Source: Streptomyces sp. NBC_00820
GTDB lineage: Bacteria; Actinomycetota; Actinomycetes; Streptomycetales; Streptomycetaceae
Direction: 5' to 3'
Length of the DNA stretch: 64,000 nucleotides
Assembly (NCBI RefSeq): GCF_036347055.1
Contig: NZ_CP108882.1
Coordinates: 2,555,001 to 2,619,000 of the forward strand
Below the pieces are notes generated by a model, which saw only the letters and a list, made by a program, of their open reading frames with translations, was not told the origin of the DNA and did no database searches. Shown piece after piece: positions 16,381 to 25,171 of this stretch (its first letter is position 1; every line of letters begins with the position of its first letter). The position numbers and the translations under genes were made by a program.

Positions 16381-17580
16381 ATGATCCGTGCGTACAAGTT
16401 CCTCATCAGGCCCACCGTGGGCCAGCAAGGCACGCTCGCCGAGATGCTGCGCGATCACTGCTCGCTCTACAACGGAGCCTTGCAGGAACGCCGCGACGCC
16501 TACCGGCACACCTCGAAGACCACCGTCCGGTACGGGCAGCAGTCCGCCCAGCTCAAGGACATCCGCGCCTTCGACCCCGAGCGTCAGGGCCGCTGGTCCT
16601 TCTCATCCCAGCAGGCCACCTTGCGCCGCCTGGACAAGGCGTTCGCCGCGTTCTTCCGGCGTGTCAAGGCCGGTGAAAAGCCCGGCTATCCCCGCTTCCG
16701 CTCGAACAAGCGGTTCGACACCGTGGAATTCCCCAAGGACGGCGACGGCTGCCGCTGGGACAGCACACCGCACGACCCCGTCACCCGCGTACGCCTGCAA
16801 GGCGTCGGACACGTCAAGGTCCACCAGCACCGCCCCGTCGCCGGCAAGGTCAAAACGATCGCCGTCAAGCGCGAAGGGCGCCGCTGGTACGTCATCCTCA
16901 CCGCCGACCAGGCCGCACCCGAACCGCTCCCCACGACCGGCAGCGTGGTCGGCATCGACCTCGGGATAGCCAACTTCCTCGCCGATTCCAACGGCGAGTT
17001 CGTACCCAACCCCCGCCACGGCCGCAAAGCCGCCGCGAAACTCGAAGCCGCACAGCAGGCCCTCGCCCGGTGCAAGCGCGGTTCCAAGCGCCGCCACAAG
17101 GCCGTGGAGACTGTTGCCCGGATGCATCGAAAGGTCCGGCGTCAGCGCCTGGACCACGCGCATAAGACCGCGCTCGGCCTCGTCCGCGAACACGACGTCA
17201 TCGCGCACGAAGACCTCAAGATCCGCAACATGAGCAAGACCCCCACGCCCAAGCCGGACCCCGAACAACCGGGCAACTTCCTATCCAACGGGGCCGCCGC
17301 GAAGGCCGGACTCAACCGAAGCATCGCCGATGCCGGATGGGGGGTGTTCCTCGCGATCCTGGCCGCCAAGGCGGAAGGTGCCGGACGGGAAGTGATCGCC
17401 GTGGACCCCCGCAACACCTCCCGGCGGTGCCCCGCATGCGGGCACACCGCCAAGGAGAACCGGCCCACCCAGGAAAAGTTCCACTGCGTCTCGTGCGGCC
17501 ACAACGCGCACGCGGACACGGTGGGCGCCCTGAACGTTCTACGGGCCGGGCTGGCCCGTCGCGACGCCAACCCGGCATAG
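16381..17580 (+). CDS. tnpB: TnpB RNA-guided nuclease of the IS200/IS605 element
   Basis: 399 residues. An N-terminal OrfB helix-turn-helix/wedge region (AYKFLIRPTVGQQ) leads into a RuvC-like nuclease split over three motifs: Asp in VGIDLGIANF, Glu in IAHEDLKIRNM, and Asp in AHADTVGALNVLR. A zinc ribbon CPACGH and CVSCGH is placed between the last two. All key residues are present, so it should be catalytically competent. TnpB proteins are guided by an omega-RNA from the element's right end and help retain the element. ATG 16381 is chosen, preceded by GGAAGGGGG; GTG 16372 is an alternative too close to that site. Confidence 0.94.
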   Translation: MIRAYKFLIRPTVGQQGTLAEMLRDHCSLYNGALQERRDAYRHTSKTTVRYGQQSAQLKDIRAFDPERQGRWSFSSQQATLRRLDKAFAAFFRRVKAGEKPGYPRFRSNKRFDTVEFPKDGDGCRWDSTPHDPVTRVRLQGVGHVKVHQHRPVAGKVKTIAVKREGRRWYVILTADQAAPEPLPTTGSVVGIDLGIANFLADSNGEFVPNPRHGRKAAAKLEAAQQALARCKRGSKRRHKAVETVARMHRKVRRQRLDHAHKTALGLVREHDVIAHEDLKIRNMSKTPTPKPDPEQPGNFLSNGAAAKAGLNRSIADAGWGVFLAILAAKAEGAGREVIAVDPRNTSRRCPACGHTAKENRPTQEKFHCVSCGHNAHADTVGALNVLRAGLARRDANPA

Positions 17581-17617
17581 CGAGAAGCCCCCTCATTCAT
17601 GAGGGGGAGGAGTCACG
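17470..17617 (+). ncRNA. Probable omega-RNA (reRNA) region at the right end of the TnpB element
   Basis: In characterised TnpB systems the guide RNA overlaps the 3' end of tnpB and the right-end hairpin, and its guide is the DNA just beyond the element. Here the tnpB tail plus the CCCCCTC-ATTCA-TGAGGGGG hairpin occupy that place. The guide would be the flanking host sequence from about 17618 (starting AAATGGGACC). Position follows by analogy; no promoter or 5' end is visible. Confidence 0.55.
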
Positions 17618-18025
17618 AAATGGGACCTCGACGGCTGGATGTTCCACGGCACCGACAAGACCCCCATTCGCCTCAACGGTGAGCCGAGCATGAATGTGGG
17701 TGAGACGTACGTCGTTCCGATCACTCACCTGAGCCAGACCGATGTGGTGAGCGCGGCCGGCTGGGCGCCCCTCAGCACCGATGCCATCCTCCCGTACAGC
17801 GACGGAACGATCGGCCAGGGGGCGACCGTCGTGGGGTACACGGGCCCGGAGTCCGACACCTCCGGTGAGACCACGGCGAAGGACGACGCCTGGGGCGGGT
17901 CCGCGACCGACCTTGTCTCGACCATGTCGGCCGCCTCACCGGACCCCCTCGCGGCGGGTTACATGGCTCTTCCGCCGGACCAGCGCTTCCGGCACGTGAT
18001 GTCGTCGAACGCTACGACGGGCTAG
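17618..18025 (+). pseudogene. 3' portion of the gene interrupted by the IS200/IS605 element
   Basis: Continuation of the fragment at 15698-15811. The frame gives KWDLDGWMFHGTDKTPIRL, then VGETYVVPITHLSQTDVVSA, WAPLSTDAILPYSDGTIGQG and so on to TAG 18025. The fold is unknown; the composition (few charged residues, many Gly, Thr, Pro) fits an exported beta-rich protein. An internal start could still be used, but the N-terminal export signal is gone. It precedes a small lipoprotein gene by 87 bp and may have been in an operon with it. Confidence 0.75.
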
Positions 18026-18112
18026 TCCGTCCAAGAGTGGGATCGGTTGGGCCGGGCGGACGGATCCCCCGGCCCGGCCGTCTCCCTCGGATGCGATGAG
18101 GAGTGATACGAC

Positions 18113-18526
18113 ATGACGCGACTCCCGCGTACAGCGGCGTTGGCCGCGACCGCGATCGGCCTGACGGCGCTGATCACAGGTTGTTCGTCCAGCACCTCGG
18201 CGAGCGGTGGCGACGGCGGCGGCGAAGCCGACTGCGCCTGGACGCTGTCCTATGGATCCCGCACCTACCAACGGCCGTGGCCCGCCACGATCAGCGTCCG
18301 CGATTCGGTGCACCATCAGGGCAAGGCATTGGGCGTGGGCACGCTGAAAGGGTGCTCCGACGGGGGTACCGACAACGAGGAGAGCGCCTCGGTCTACCGG
18401 ATCAAGGGAGTCCCTCCCGAGCAGGCGATCATCAGTGAGGACGACGTCATCGGGCTGACCGACCCTCACCACATCCCCGAAGCGGTGCGGATCCTGCTGA
18501 ACATGCCGTCCAGCCCCTCGGCCTGA
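18113..18526 (+). CDS. Small putative lipoprotein
   Basis: 137 residues. ATG 18113 follows GAGGAG at good spacing. A lipoprotein signal peptide ends in LITGC (Cys 24), then a Ser/Gly-rich linker and a compact domain (DCAWTLSYGSRTYQRPW and GTLKGCSDGG, two cysteines probably paired). I do not recognise the family. It lies directly after the gene broken by the IS element and may be functionally tied to it. Confidence 0.75.
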   Translation: MTRLPRTAALAATAIGLTALITGCSSSTSASGGDGGGEADCAWTLSYGSRTYQRPWPATISVRDSVHHQGKALGVGTLKGCSDGGTDNEESASVYRIKGVPPEQAIISEDDVIGLTDPHHIPEAVRILLNMPSSPSA

Positions 18527-18574
18527 CACCGGCCGGCACCCGCGCGACGCGACCCGGCTCGCGCGGGTGCCGCC

Positions 18575-18670
18575 TGTGCGCCGCCCCGCCACATCCGCAC
18601 GCCCCCACCGTCGCCCTGCCGATGTGGCGGGGCGGCGGGGCGGCGGGGCGGCGGGGCGGCGGGGCGGCGG
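18575..18670. repeat. Inverted repeat plus 8-bp GGGGCGGC tandem array upstream of nadE
   Basis: The sequence GCCGCCCCGCCACATC near 18577 is complemented by GATGTGGCGGGGCGGC near 18621-18636, a large stem that may terminate the lipoprotein transcript. Its right arm continues as five tandem GGGGCGGC units (18629-18668). The gap holds no gene. Confidence 0.75.
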
Positions 18671-18739
18671 AGGGTCCACTGCCGTGACGCGCACCACGCC
18701 GCACCCCCATCGCGTCGCTCTGACGATTACACTGGCCGG

Positions 18740-20494
18740 GTGCCTCAACTTCGTCTCGCCCTGAATCAGATCGACTCACGGGTCGGCGATCTCGCCGCGA
18801 ACGCGGAGTCGGTCGTCCGCTGGACCCGGCACTCCGCCGAGCGGGGAGCGCACCTGGTGGCGTTCCCCGAGATGGTGCTGACCGGGTATCCCGTCGAGGA
18901 CCTGGCCCTGCGCTCCTCCTTCGTCGACGCCTCCCGTGCCGCCCTGCGCGCGCTCGCCGCCCGGCTGGCCGGCGAGGGTCTGGGCGAGCTGCCGGTGGTC
19001 GTCGGCTTCCTCGACCGTTCGCAGGCCGCGCAGCCGAGGTACGGCCAGCCGGCCGGCGCCCCGCGCAACGCCGCGGCGGTGCTGTACCGCGGCGAGGTGG
19101 TCCTCACCTTCGCCAAGCACCACCTGCCGAACTACGGCGTCTTCGACGAGTTCCGCTACTTCGTGCCCGGCGACACGCTCCCGGTGGTCCGGGTGCACGG
19201 CGTCGACGTGGCCCTCGCCATCTGCGAGGACCTCTGGCAGGACGGCGGGCGCGTGCCGGCCGCCCGCTCGGCGCACGCGGGTCTGCTCCTGTCGATCAAC
19301 GCCTCCCCCTACGAGCGCGACAAGGACGACACCCGCCTGGAGCTGGTCCGCAAGCGGGCCCAGGAGGCGGGCTGCACCACCGCCTACCTCGCCATGACGG
19401 GCGGTCAGGACGAGCTGGTCTTCGACGGCGACTCGATCGTGGTCGGCGCGGACGGCGAGGTGATCGCCCGCGCCCCGCAGTTCACCGAGACCTGCGTGCT
19501 GCTGGACCTGGAGCTGCCGGCCGCGGACGCGCGGGCGCCGCAGGGTGTCGTGGACGACGGCCTGCGCATCGACCGGGTCGTCCTCACCGAGGACCCGCTG
19601 CCGGCGTACGAGCCGGAGTTCAGGGGCGAGCGCGCCCCGCACCTGGACGACGACGCGGAGGTCTACGCGGCGCTGGTCGCGGGGCTGCGGGCGTACGTCG
19701 TCAAGAACGGCTTCAGGTCCGTGCTGATCGGCCTGTCCGGCGGTATCGACTCGGCGCTGGTGGCCGCCATCGCGTGCGACGCGGTGGGCGCGGAGAACGT
19801 GTACGGCGTCTCGATGCCGTCGAAGTACTCCTCCGAGCACTCCAGGGGGGACGCCGCGGAACTGGCCCGGCGCACCGGCCTGAACTTCCGCACGGTCTCC
19901 ATCGAGCCGATGTTCGACGCGTACATGGACGCGCTGGGCCTGACGGGCCTGGCGGAGGAGAACCTCCAGTCACGGCTCAGGGGAACGCTGTTGATGGCGC
20001 TGTCGAACCAGGAGGGCCACATCGTCCTGGCTCCCGGCAACAAGTCCGAGCTGGCGGTGGGGTATTCGACGCTCTACGGCGACTCGGTGGGCGCGTACGG
20101 TCCCATCAAGGACGTGTACAAGACGTCCGTCTTCCAGCTGGCCAGGTGGCGCAACCGGGCCGCGGAGCAGCGGGGCGAGACCCCGCCGATCCCCGAGAAC
20201 TCGATCGGCAAGCCGCCGAGCGCCGAGCTGCGCCCGGACCAGGTCGACACGGACTCCCTGCCGGACTATCCGGTGCTGGACGCGATCCTCGACCTGTACG
20301 TCGACCGGGACCAGGGCGCCGACGCGATCGTGGCGGCCGGCTTCGACCGGGACCTGGTGACGAAGACGCTGCGCATGGTGGACACCGCCGAGTACAAGCG
20401 GCGGCAGTACCCGCCGGGCACGAAGATCTCCGCGAAGGGGTTCGGCAAGGACCGGCGCCTGCCGATCACGAACGGCTGGCGCGAGACGGCGTAG
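18740..20494 (+). CDS. nadE: Glutamine-dependent NAD+ synthetase
   Basis: 584 residues, the size of the two-domain glutamine-dependent form. The N-terminal nitrilase-type glutaminase carries Glu44 in FPEMVLTGYP, Lys about 125 in FAKHHLPNYG, and Cys about 162 in ICEDLWQD. The C-terminal synthetase domain has the ATP-pyrophosphatase P-loop GLSGGIDSALVAAIA and later VLAPGNKSELAVGYSTLYGD. It amidates nicotinic acid adenine dinucleotide using glutamine-derived ammonia, the last step of NAD synthesis. GTG 18740 begins the conserved MPQLRLALNQ start with no clear ribosome site, so the message may be leaderless. Confidence 0.97.
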   Translation: MPQLRLALNQIDSRVGDLAANAESVVRWTRHSAERGAHLVAFPEMVLTGYPVEDLALRSSFVDASRAALRALAARLAGEGLGELPVVVGFLDRSQAAQPRYGQPAGAPRNAAAVLYRGEVVLTFAKHHLPNYGVFDEFRYFVPGDTLPVVRVHGVDVALAICEDLWQDGGRVPAARSAHAGLLLSINASPYERDKDDTRLELVRKRAQEAGCTTAYLAMTGGQDELVFDGDSIVVGADGEVIARAPQFTETCVLLDLELPAADARAPQGVVDDGLRIDRVVLTEDPLPAYEPEFRGERAPHLDDDAEVYAALVAGLRAYVVKNGFRSVLIGLSGGIDSALVAAIACDAVGAENVYGVSMPSKYSSEHSRGDAAELARRTGLNFRTVSIEPMFDAYMDALGLTGLAEENLQSRLRGTLLMALSNQEGHIVLAPGNKSELAVGYSTLYGDSVGAYGPIKDVYKTSVFQLARWRNRAAEQRGETPPIPENSIGKPPSAELRPDQVDTDSLPDYPVLDAILDLYVDRDQGADAIVAAGFDRDLVTKTLRMVDTAEYKRRQYPPGTKISAKGFGKDRRLPITNGWRETA

Positions 20495-20497
20495 CCG

Positions 20498-20688
20498 TCA
20501 GAGCGTCTGCTCGAGCCGCTGTTTCATCGGTGCCAGTCCGGATGCCTCGTAGAAGGACCGGGCCGTCGCGTTGAAGCACCAGACGTTGACGATCAGCCGT
20601 CGGCAGCCGGCCGCACGGCCGGACTCGCGCACCGCGTCGAGGAGGGCGGTGCCCACTCCTGCGCGCGAGGCGGCGGGGTCCACGGCTA
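20498..20688 (-). pseudogene. C-terminal remnant of a GNAT acetyltransferase
   Basis: The minus strand encodes LAVDPAASRAGVGTALLDAV, then a GCRRLIVNVW segment and NATARSFYEASGL, which is motif A plus the tail of a GNAT domain. The upstream half is absent: at 20686-20712 the sequence switches to a segment resembling the end of the small mobile element seen at 38955-39116. A short open frame continues to ATG 20719 or 20779, but it lacks the N-terminal GNAT strands. Confidence 0.7.
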
Positions 20689-20712
20689 GGGGGTGTCTGA
20701 CGCGGATCACGT
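20686..20712. mobile_element. Solo IS/MITE-like end beside the GNAT remnant
   Basis: The sequence CTAGGGGGTGTC followed by GGATCACG resembles the right end of the MITE at 38955-39116, where CTAGGGGGTGTC is followed by GGATCAG (minus-strand reading). No partner end was found nearby. It may mark the deletion that removed the 5' half of the GNAT gene. Confidence 0.4.
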
Positions 20713-20823
20713 ACTCCATGGTGCCCGGTGGATCCGATGCCGTCGAGGATCTTGCGGTCGTCGCGGGGAGACGGCACATTGCAGGAACTTACCGACTGGT
20801 ACATCACTGAGAGGTTCCTTCTC

Positions 20824-22470
20824 GTGGCAGGCGCCGGCGCACCGCACCACCCGTCCCCCTCCGATTCCTCCGCGCGCCGCTCCTGGTGGGGCTGGGGCAC
20901 GGAGGACAAGGCACTGCCGGATGCCGAGTGCGCCGCGCTCGGCCGGCTGGTGCCGGGTGCGGCGGACACCCCGCTGCCCGTGCCCGCCGTCTCCGCCCTC
21001 GAACTGCCGAAGGTGCGCGTCGAGCCGCCTGCCGCGCTCGCCCCCCTGATGTCGGCCGAGCCCCGGGACCGGGCCTCGCACACCTACGGCAAGGCGTACC
21101 GCGACGTGATCCGTGCCCTGCGCGGGGACTTCGCCGCCGCACCGGACCTGGTCGCCCGCCCCGGCACCGAGCGGGAGGTGGCCGACGTCCTCGACTGGGC
21201 GGCGGGGGCCGGCGTGGCCGTCGTACCGTACGGCGCGGGCAGTTCGGTGGTCGGCGGGGTCGAGTACCGCGCGGGGTCGCACCGCGCGGTGGTGTCCCTG
21301 GACCTCTCACGCCTGGACCGGGTGCTGGAGATCGACCGGGTCAGCCGGGCGGCGCGGATCCAGGCGGGCGCCCTCGGCCCCGGCCTGGAGGACCAGTTGC
21401 GGCCGCACGGGCTCACGCTCCGGCACTTCCCGCAGAGTTTCGAGTTCTCCACCCTGGGCGGCTGGCTCGCCACCCGGGCCGGCGGCCACTACGCCACCCT
21501 GTACACCCACATCGACGACCTCGTGGAGTCGCTGCGCGTGGTGACGCCCGTCGGTGTCAGCGAGTCGCTGCGGCTGCCCGGTTCCGGCGCGGGTCCCTCC
21601 CCCGACCGGCTGTTCCTGGGCTCCGAGGGCACGCTCGGTGTGATCACGGAGGCCTGGATGCGGCTCCAGGAACGCCCGCGCCACAAGGCCTCGGCCACCG
21701 TGCTCTTCGCCGATGTCCACGCCGCCATGGAAGCCGTACGCGCCATCTCCCAGGCGGGTCTGCACCCGGCCAACTGCCGTCTCCTCGACCCCGGGGAAGC
21801 CGCCCTGGCGGGAGTCGCCCGTGACGGCGCGAGCGCTCTCGTCCTCGGTGTGGAGTCGGCCCGCTTCCCCGTCGAGGGCCGCCTGGACGAGCTCCTCACC
21901 CTCGTCCGCGACCATGGCGGATCGCCCGTACCGTCCGAGCCCGGCGCCCCGGACGCCGCCGCGGACACCTGGCGGTCGGCCTTCCTGCGGATGCCCTACC
22001 TCCGCGACGCGCTCGCCCGCATGAGCGTGCTGACCGAGACGTTCGAGACGGCCTGCACCTGGGACCGGGCGCCCGGGCTGTACGAGTCGGTACGCGAACG
22101 ACTGGGCGACGCCGTCCGGAAGGTGACGGGCTCCCCGGCAACCGTCAACTGCCGCTTCACGCACGTCTACCCGGACGGCCCGGCCCCGTACTTCACCGTC
22201 GTCGCGCCCGGGCGGCGCGGCCAGGAGATCGCCATGTGGGACGAGATCAAGTCCGCGGCCATGGAGATCCTGTACGACCACGGCGCGACCGTCACCCACC
22301 ATCACGCGGTCGGCCGCGACCACCGCCCCGGCTACGACCGCCAGCGCCCCGAGCCCTTCGCCCAGGCCCTGCGTGCCGTCAAGCACACCCTCGACCCCGC
22401 GGGCATCCTCAACCCGGGCGTCCTCGTCGACCCGACCGCCCTCGTCGACCCGGCCGCCGGCAAGGCCTGA
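20824..22470 (+). CDS. FAD-binding oxidoreductase of the alkyl-DHAP synthase/glycolate-oxidase-like family
   Basis: 548 residues from GTG 20824, preceded by GAGAGG. A PCMH-type FAD domain is clear: DLVARPGTEREVADVLDWA, then VPYGAGSSVVGGV (pyrophosphate loop) and HFPQSFEFSTLGGWLATRAGG, with GSEGTLGVITEAWMRL at its end. The C-terminal half has the cap domain and GATVTHHHAVGRDH and ILNPGVL, as in bacterial homologues of alkyldihydroxyacetonephosphate synthase. It probably oxidises a hydroxy acid or related substrate, or acts in an ether-lipid-like reaction; the substrate is unknown. An upstream extension of the frame to 20728 overlaps GNAT-remnant DNA and is unlikely. Confidence 0.85.
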   Translation: MAGAGAPHHPSPSDSSARRSWWGWGTEDKALPDAECAALGRLVPGAADTPLPVPAVSALELPKVRVEPPAALAPLMSAEPRDRASHTYGKAYRDVIRALRGDFAAAPDLVARPGTEREVADVLDWAAGAGVAVVPYGAGSSVVGGVEYRAGSHRAVVSLDLSRLDRVLEIDRVSRAARIQAGALGPGLEDQLRPHGLTLRHFPQSFEFSTLGGWLATRAGGHYATLYTHIDDLVESLRVVTPVGVSESLRLPGSGAGPSPDRLFLGSEGTLGVITEAWMRLQERPRHKASATVLFADVHAAMEAVRAISQAGLHPANCRLLDPGEAALAGVARDGASALVLGVESARFPVEGRLDELLTLVRDHGGSPVPSEPGAPDAAADTWRSAFLRMPYLRDALARMSVLTETFETACTWDRAPGLYESVRERLGDAVRKVTGSPATVNCRFTHVYPDGPAPYFTVVAPGRRGQEIAMWDEIKSAAMEILYDHGATVTHHHAVGRDHRPGYDRQRPEPFAQALRAVKHTLDPAGILNPGVLVDPTALVDPAAGKA

Positions 22471-22505
22471 CGGCGCGAGTCCGGGCCCCGGCGGGACGGG
22501 CGGCC

Positions 22506-22646
22506 GGAGGCTGCCGGGATTCGGGGGGAGGCTGCCGGGTTCGGCCGGAGGCTGCCCGGGTTCGGCCGGAGGCTGCCCGGGTTCAGGTGGAGGGTGCCCG
22601 GAGTCAGTGGTGCAGGGCGCTCGGGGTCAGTGGTGCAGTGCGCTCG
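22506..22646. repeat. Tandem repeats (20-21 bp and 23 bp) running into the 3' end of the MFS gene
   Basis: Five units of GGAGGCTGCCCGGGTTCGG plus 1-2 bases start at 22506, 22527, 22547, 22568 and 22589. They are followed by a 23-bp direct duplication of GGTCAGTGGTGCAG(G/T)GCGCTCGG. The last copy of that duplication contains the terminal codons and stop of the minus-strand MFS gene (22627 onward), so the array appears to have grown from the gene's 3' end. Confidence 0.85.
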
Positions 22647-23841
22647 GCTGGTCGGGGACGTGGGAGGCGACGATCCGGCCCACGGAGGCGGTCTCGCGGC
22701 GCCGGTCCACGGCGTAGGCCACCCCGGCCACACCCACGCCCAGCACCGCCAGCGCGCCGCCGGCCACCGCCGGGGACGTGGCACCGAAGCCCGCGGCCAG
22801 TGCCAGGCCGCCGATCCAGGCGCCGCCGGCGTTCGCCAGGTTGAAGGCCGCCTGGTTGGCGGACGAGGCGAGGGAGGGTGCCGTGGCGGCCTTGTCCATG
22901 ACCATCAGCTGGAGCGGCGAGCCGGTGACGAAGGCCGCCGTGCCGAGCAGGACGACCCCCACCACCGCGCCCCACTCGGACCCCATCAGCAGGGGGAAGA
23001 GCAGCAGGACGACGGCGAGCGAGACCAGGCCGCCGAACAGCGTGCCCCGCATCGAGTGGTCGGCGAGGCGCCCGCCCAGCAGGTTGCCCGCGGTCGCGCC
23101 CACGCCGAACAGGGCGAGCAGCAGCGTGACGCTGGACTCGGCGTACCCGGCGGAGTCGGTCAGCATCGGGGTGATGTAGCTGTACGCGGCGAACAGCGCG
23201 CCGAAGCCCGCCACCGTCGTACCGAGGGCGAGCCAGACCGGCAGCGAGCGCAGGGCGGCCAGTTCGCCGCGCAGGCCGGTCGCGGGGGCGTGGGTGTGCT
23301 CGCGCGGGATGAGCGCCGCGAGCGCGGCGATCGCGGCCACGCCGATCACGCTCACGCCGAGGAAGGTCGCCCGCCAGCCGAGGTGCTGACCCATCAGCGT
23401 GGCGACGGGGACGCCCGCGATGTTGGCGACGGTCAGCCCGAGGAACATCCGGGACACCGACCGGGCCTTGCGCTCCGGGGCGACCATGTTCATGGCGACG
23501 ACCGCGCCGACGCCGAAGAAGGCGCCGTGCGGCAGCCCGCTGAGGAAGCGGGCGGCGAGCAGGGAGTCGTAGCCGGGCGCGAGCGCGGAGAGCGCGTTGC
23601 CCGCCACGAACACGGCCATCAGCCCGATCAGGACCGTGCGGCGGGACATCCGGGCGGTGAGGGCGGCCAGCAGCGGGGCGCCGATGACGACGCCCAGCGC
23701 GTACGCCGAGACCAGGTGCCCGGCGGTGGGTATGGAGATGTGCAGATCGTCCGCGACCTCGGGCAGCAGGCCCATCATCACGAACTCGGTCGTACCGATA
23801 CCGAAAGCGCCGACGGCCAGGGCGAGCAGGGCCAGAGGCAT
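22627..23841 (-). CDS. MFS transporter, DHA1 family (sugar-efflux/chloramphenicol-efflux-like)
   Basis: 404 residues and twelve hydrophobic segments. It opens with the DHA1 motif FGIGTTEFVMMGLLPEVA, followed by VSAYALGVVIGAPLL and the loop 2-3 signature ARMSRRTVL. Motif C-like G-rich helices are present. The closest recognisable types are the Cmx/CmrA, AraJ and NepI group of proton-driven exporters. Start ATG 23841 places the first helix right at the N-terminus, as in the family. The 92-bp gap to the EEP gene upstream contains AT-richer bases that may be its promoter. Confidence 0.9.
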   Translation of the reverse strand: MPLALLALAVGAFGIGTTEFVMMGLLPEVADDLHISIPTAGHLVSAYALGVVIGAPLLAALTARMSRRTVLIGLMAVFVAGNALSALAPGYDSLLAARFLSGLPHGAFFGVGAVVAMNMVAPERKARSVSRMFLGLTVANIAGVPVATLMGQHLGWRATFLGVSVIGVAAIAALAALIPREHTHAPATGLRGELAALRSLPVWLALGTTVAGFGALFAAYSYITPMLTDSAGYAESSVTLLLALFGVGATAGNLLGGRLADHSMRGTLFGGLVSLAVVLLLFPLLMGSEWGAVVGVVLLGTAAFVTGSPLQLMVMDKAATAPSLASSANQAAFNLANAGGAWIGGLALAAGFGATSPAVAGGALAVLGVGVAGVAYAVDRRRETASVGRIVASHVPDQPSALHH

Positions 23842-23933
23842 GAAGAGCCTGTGCCTTTCACGGGAGAGCGGGGGTCCGGACAGTTTATGTTCGGCTTCGA
23901 AACAAAGGCTCTCAGGCGTGGTATTCCAACGGG

Positions 23934-24983
23934 TTACGAGGACGTGTCGACGTTCACACGGGCGGCCACCGGCAGGTGGTCGCTGCCGGTGCGCGGCAGG
24001 GTCCAGGAGCTCTCCGGGGCGACGCCCCTGACCATGATCTGGTCGATCCGCGCCATCGGGAACGACGCCGGCCAGCTGAACCCGAAGCCGCTGCCCGCCG
24101 CGCCCTGCGTGGAGCGCAGCTGCGAGGTGACGGCGTTGAGCGAGCGGTCGTTCATGGTGCCGTTCAGGTCGCCGAGCAGCACCACCCGGCGCAGCGGCTC
24201 GTCGGCGATCGCCTCGCCGAGCGCGTCGGCGCTCTTGTCGCGCTGCCAGGCGGTGAAACCGGCCTTCACCTTCACCCGCACCGAGGGCATGTGGGCGACG
24301 TAGACCGCGAGCGGGCCCTTCGGGGTCGCCACGGTCGCGCGCATCGCGCGTTCCCAGCCGAGCTTGATGTCCACGGCCCGCGCGCCGGTCATCGGGTACT
24401 TGCTCCACAGGCCGACGGTGCCGACGACCGCGTGGTACCGGTACGTCCCCCCGAGGGCCCGCTCGTACACCGGGACGGCCGACGGCGCCAGTTCCTCCAG
24501 GGCCAGCACGTCGGCGCCGGAGGCGGCGACGTCGCGGGCGGTCACGGCCGGCGCGGGGTTGTCGGCGTTGACGTTGTGGGTGGCGACCATGAGGTCGCCG
24601 CCGCCGCCCGACTTGTCGGTGAGCAGGCCGCCGAACAGGTTCAGCCACACGATCGCCGGCAGGAGCACCGCGATCAGCGCGGGCGCCGACTTGCGGAGCA
24701 CCCCGAGGATCAGCAGGACCGGGATGGCCACGCCCAGCCAGGGCAGGAAGGTCTCCGTGAGGCTGCCGAGGTTGCCCACCCGGTTGGGGATGCGCGAGTG
24801 CAGCAGCATCACCGCCGCGAGCAGCAGTCCGAGGACGGCGAGGAAGAGCCCCCGGCGCCAGACCCGTGGATCGCCCCGCCAGCCGGTCAGCAGGCGGCGG
24901 GTCAGGCGTCGAAGCCGGGATCCCGGTCGCTCGGGTCCCGAGCCGCCGCTGCCCGTCTCCGTCATGTACGCCTGCTGCGCCAT
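23934..24983 (-). CDS. Membrane-anchored endonuclease/exonuclease/phosphatase (EEP) family protein
   Basis: 349 residues. Three hydrophobic helices (about 45-62, 78-95 and 100-120) precede an EEP domain: VATHNVNADNP (metal Asn), VLALEELAP (Glu), HMPSV, LLGDLNGTM (Asp/Asn) and the terminal GSDHLPVAARV (Asp-His). This architecture is common in Streptomyces as a membrane-bound EEP protein; the substrate could be a phospholipid, nucleic acid or phosphoester outside the cell. ATG 24983 is used; ATG 24965 is an alternative. Confidence 0.88.
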   Translation of the reverse strand: MAQQAYMTETGSGGSGPERPGSRLRRLTRRLLTGWRGDPRVWRRGLFLAVLGLLLAAVMLLHSRIPNRVGNLGSLTETFLPWLGVAIPVLLILGVLRKSAPALIAVLLPAIVWLNLFGGLLTDKSGGGGDLMVATHNVNADNPAPAVTARDVAASGADVLALEELAPSAVPVYERALGGTYRYHAVVGTVGLWSKYPMTGARAVDIKLGWERAMRATVATPKGPLAVYVAHMPSVRVKVKAGFTAWQRDKSADALGEAIADEPLRRVVLLGDLNGTMNDRSLNAVTSQLRSTQGAAGSGFGFSWPASFPMARIDQIMVRGVAPESSWTLPRTGSDHLPVAARVNVDTSS

Positions 24984-25171
24984 ACCGTCTGCCTCACTGC
25001 CTGCCGTGCACTTCGTCGTCTCCCCCGTGTTCTTCCGACCCTAGGGGATGACCGACGCCGTTCTCGCCGTCCCATGACGGCCGTACGGAAGACGAGGACG
25101 AAGAGGTGGCGCCAGGAGTTCCGGTCACCGCGGTGCCGGTCGGGTTCTGTGACGAAATATGCACATGAGCG

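Larger units (their letters stand above)
15812..17617. mobile_element. IS200/IS605-family insertion sequence with tnpA and tnpB
   Basis: About 1.8 kb carrying divergent tnpA (minus) and tnpB (plus). Both ends have the subterminal hairpins expected for Y1-transposase elements: CCCCGGC-TTCA-GCCGGGG near 15815-15834 at the left and CCCCCTC-ATTCA-TGAGGGGG near 17587-17608 at the right. No target duplication or terminal inverted repeats are present, as expected. The boundaries are inferred from where the interrupted host gene resumes and may be off by about 6 bases. Both proteins look complete, so the element may be active. Confidence 0.88.

Noticed and set aside
22594..24303. Long plus-strand open frame across the MFS and EEP genes
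   Set aside because: High GC makes antisense frames open. The protein is Gly/Arg/His-rich low complexity, while the minus strand encodes two recognisable families.
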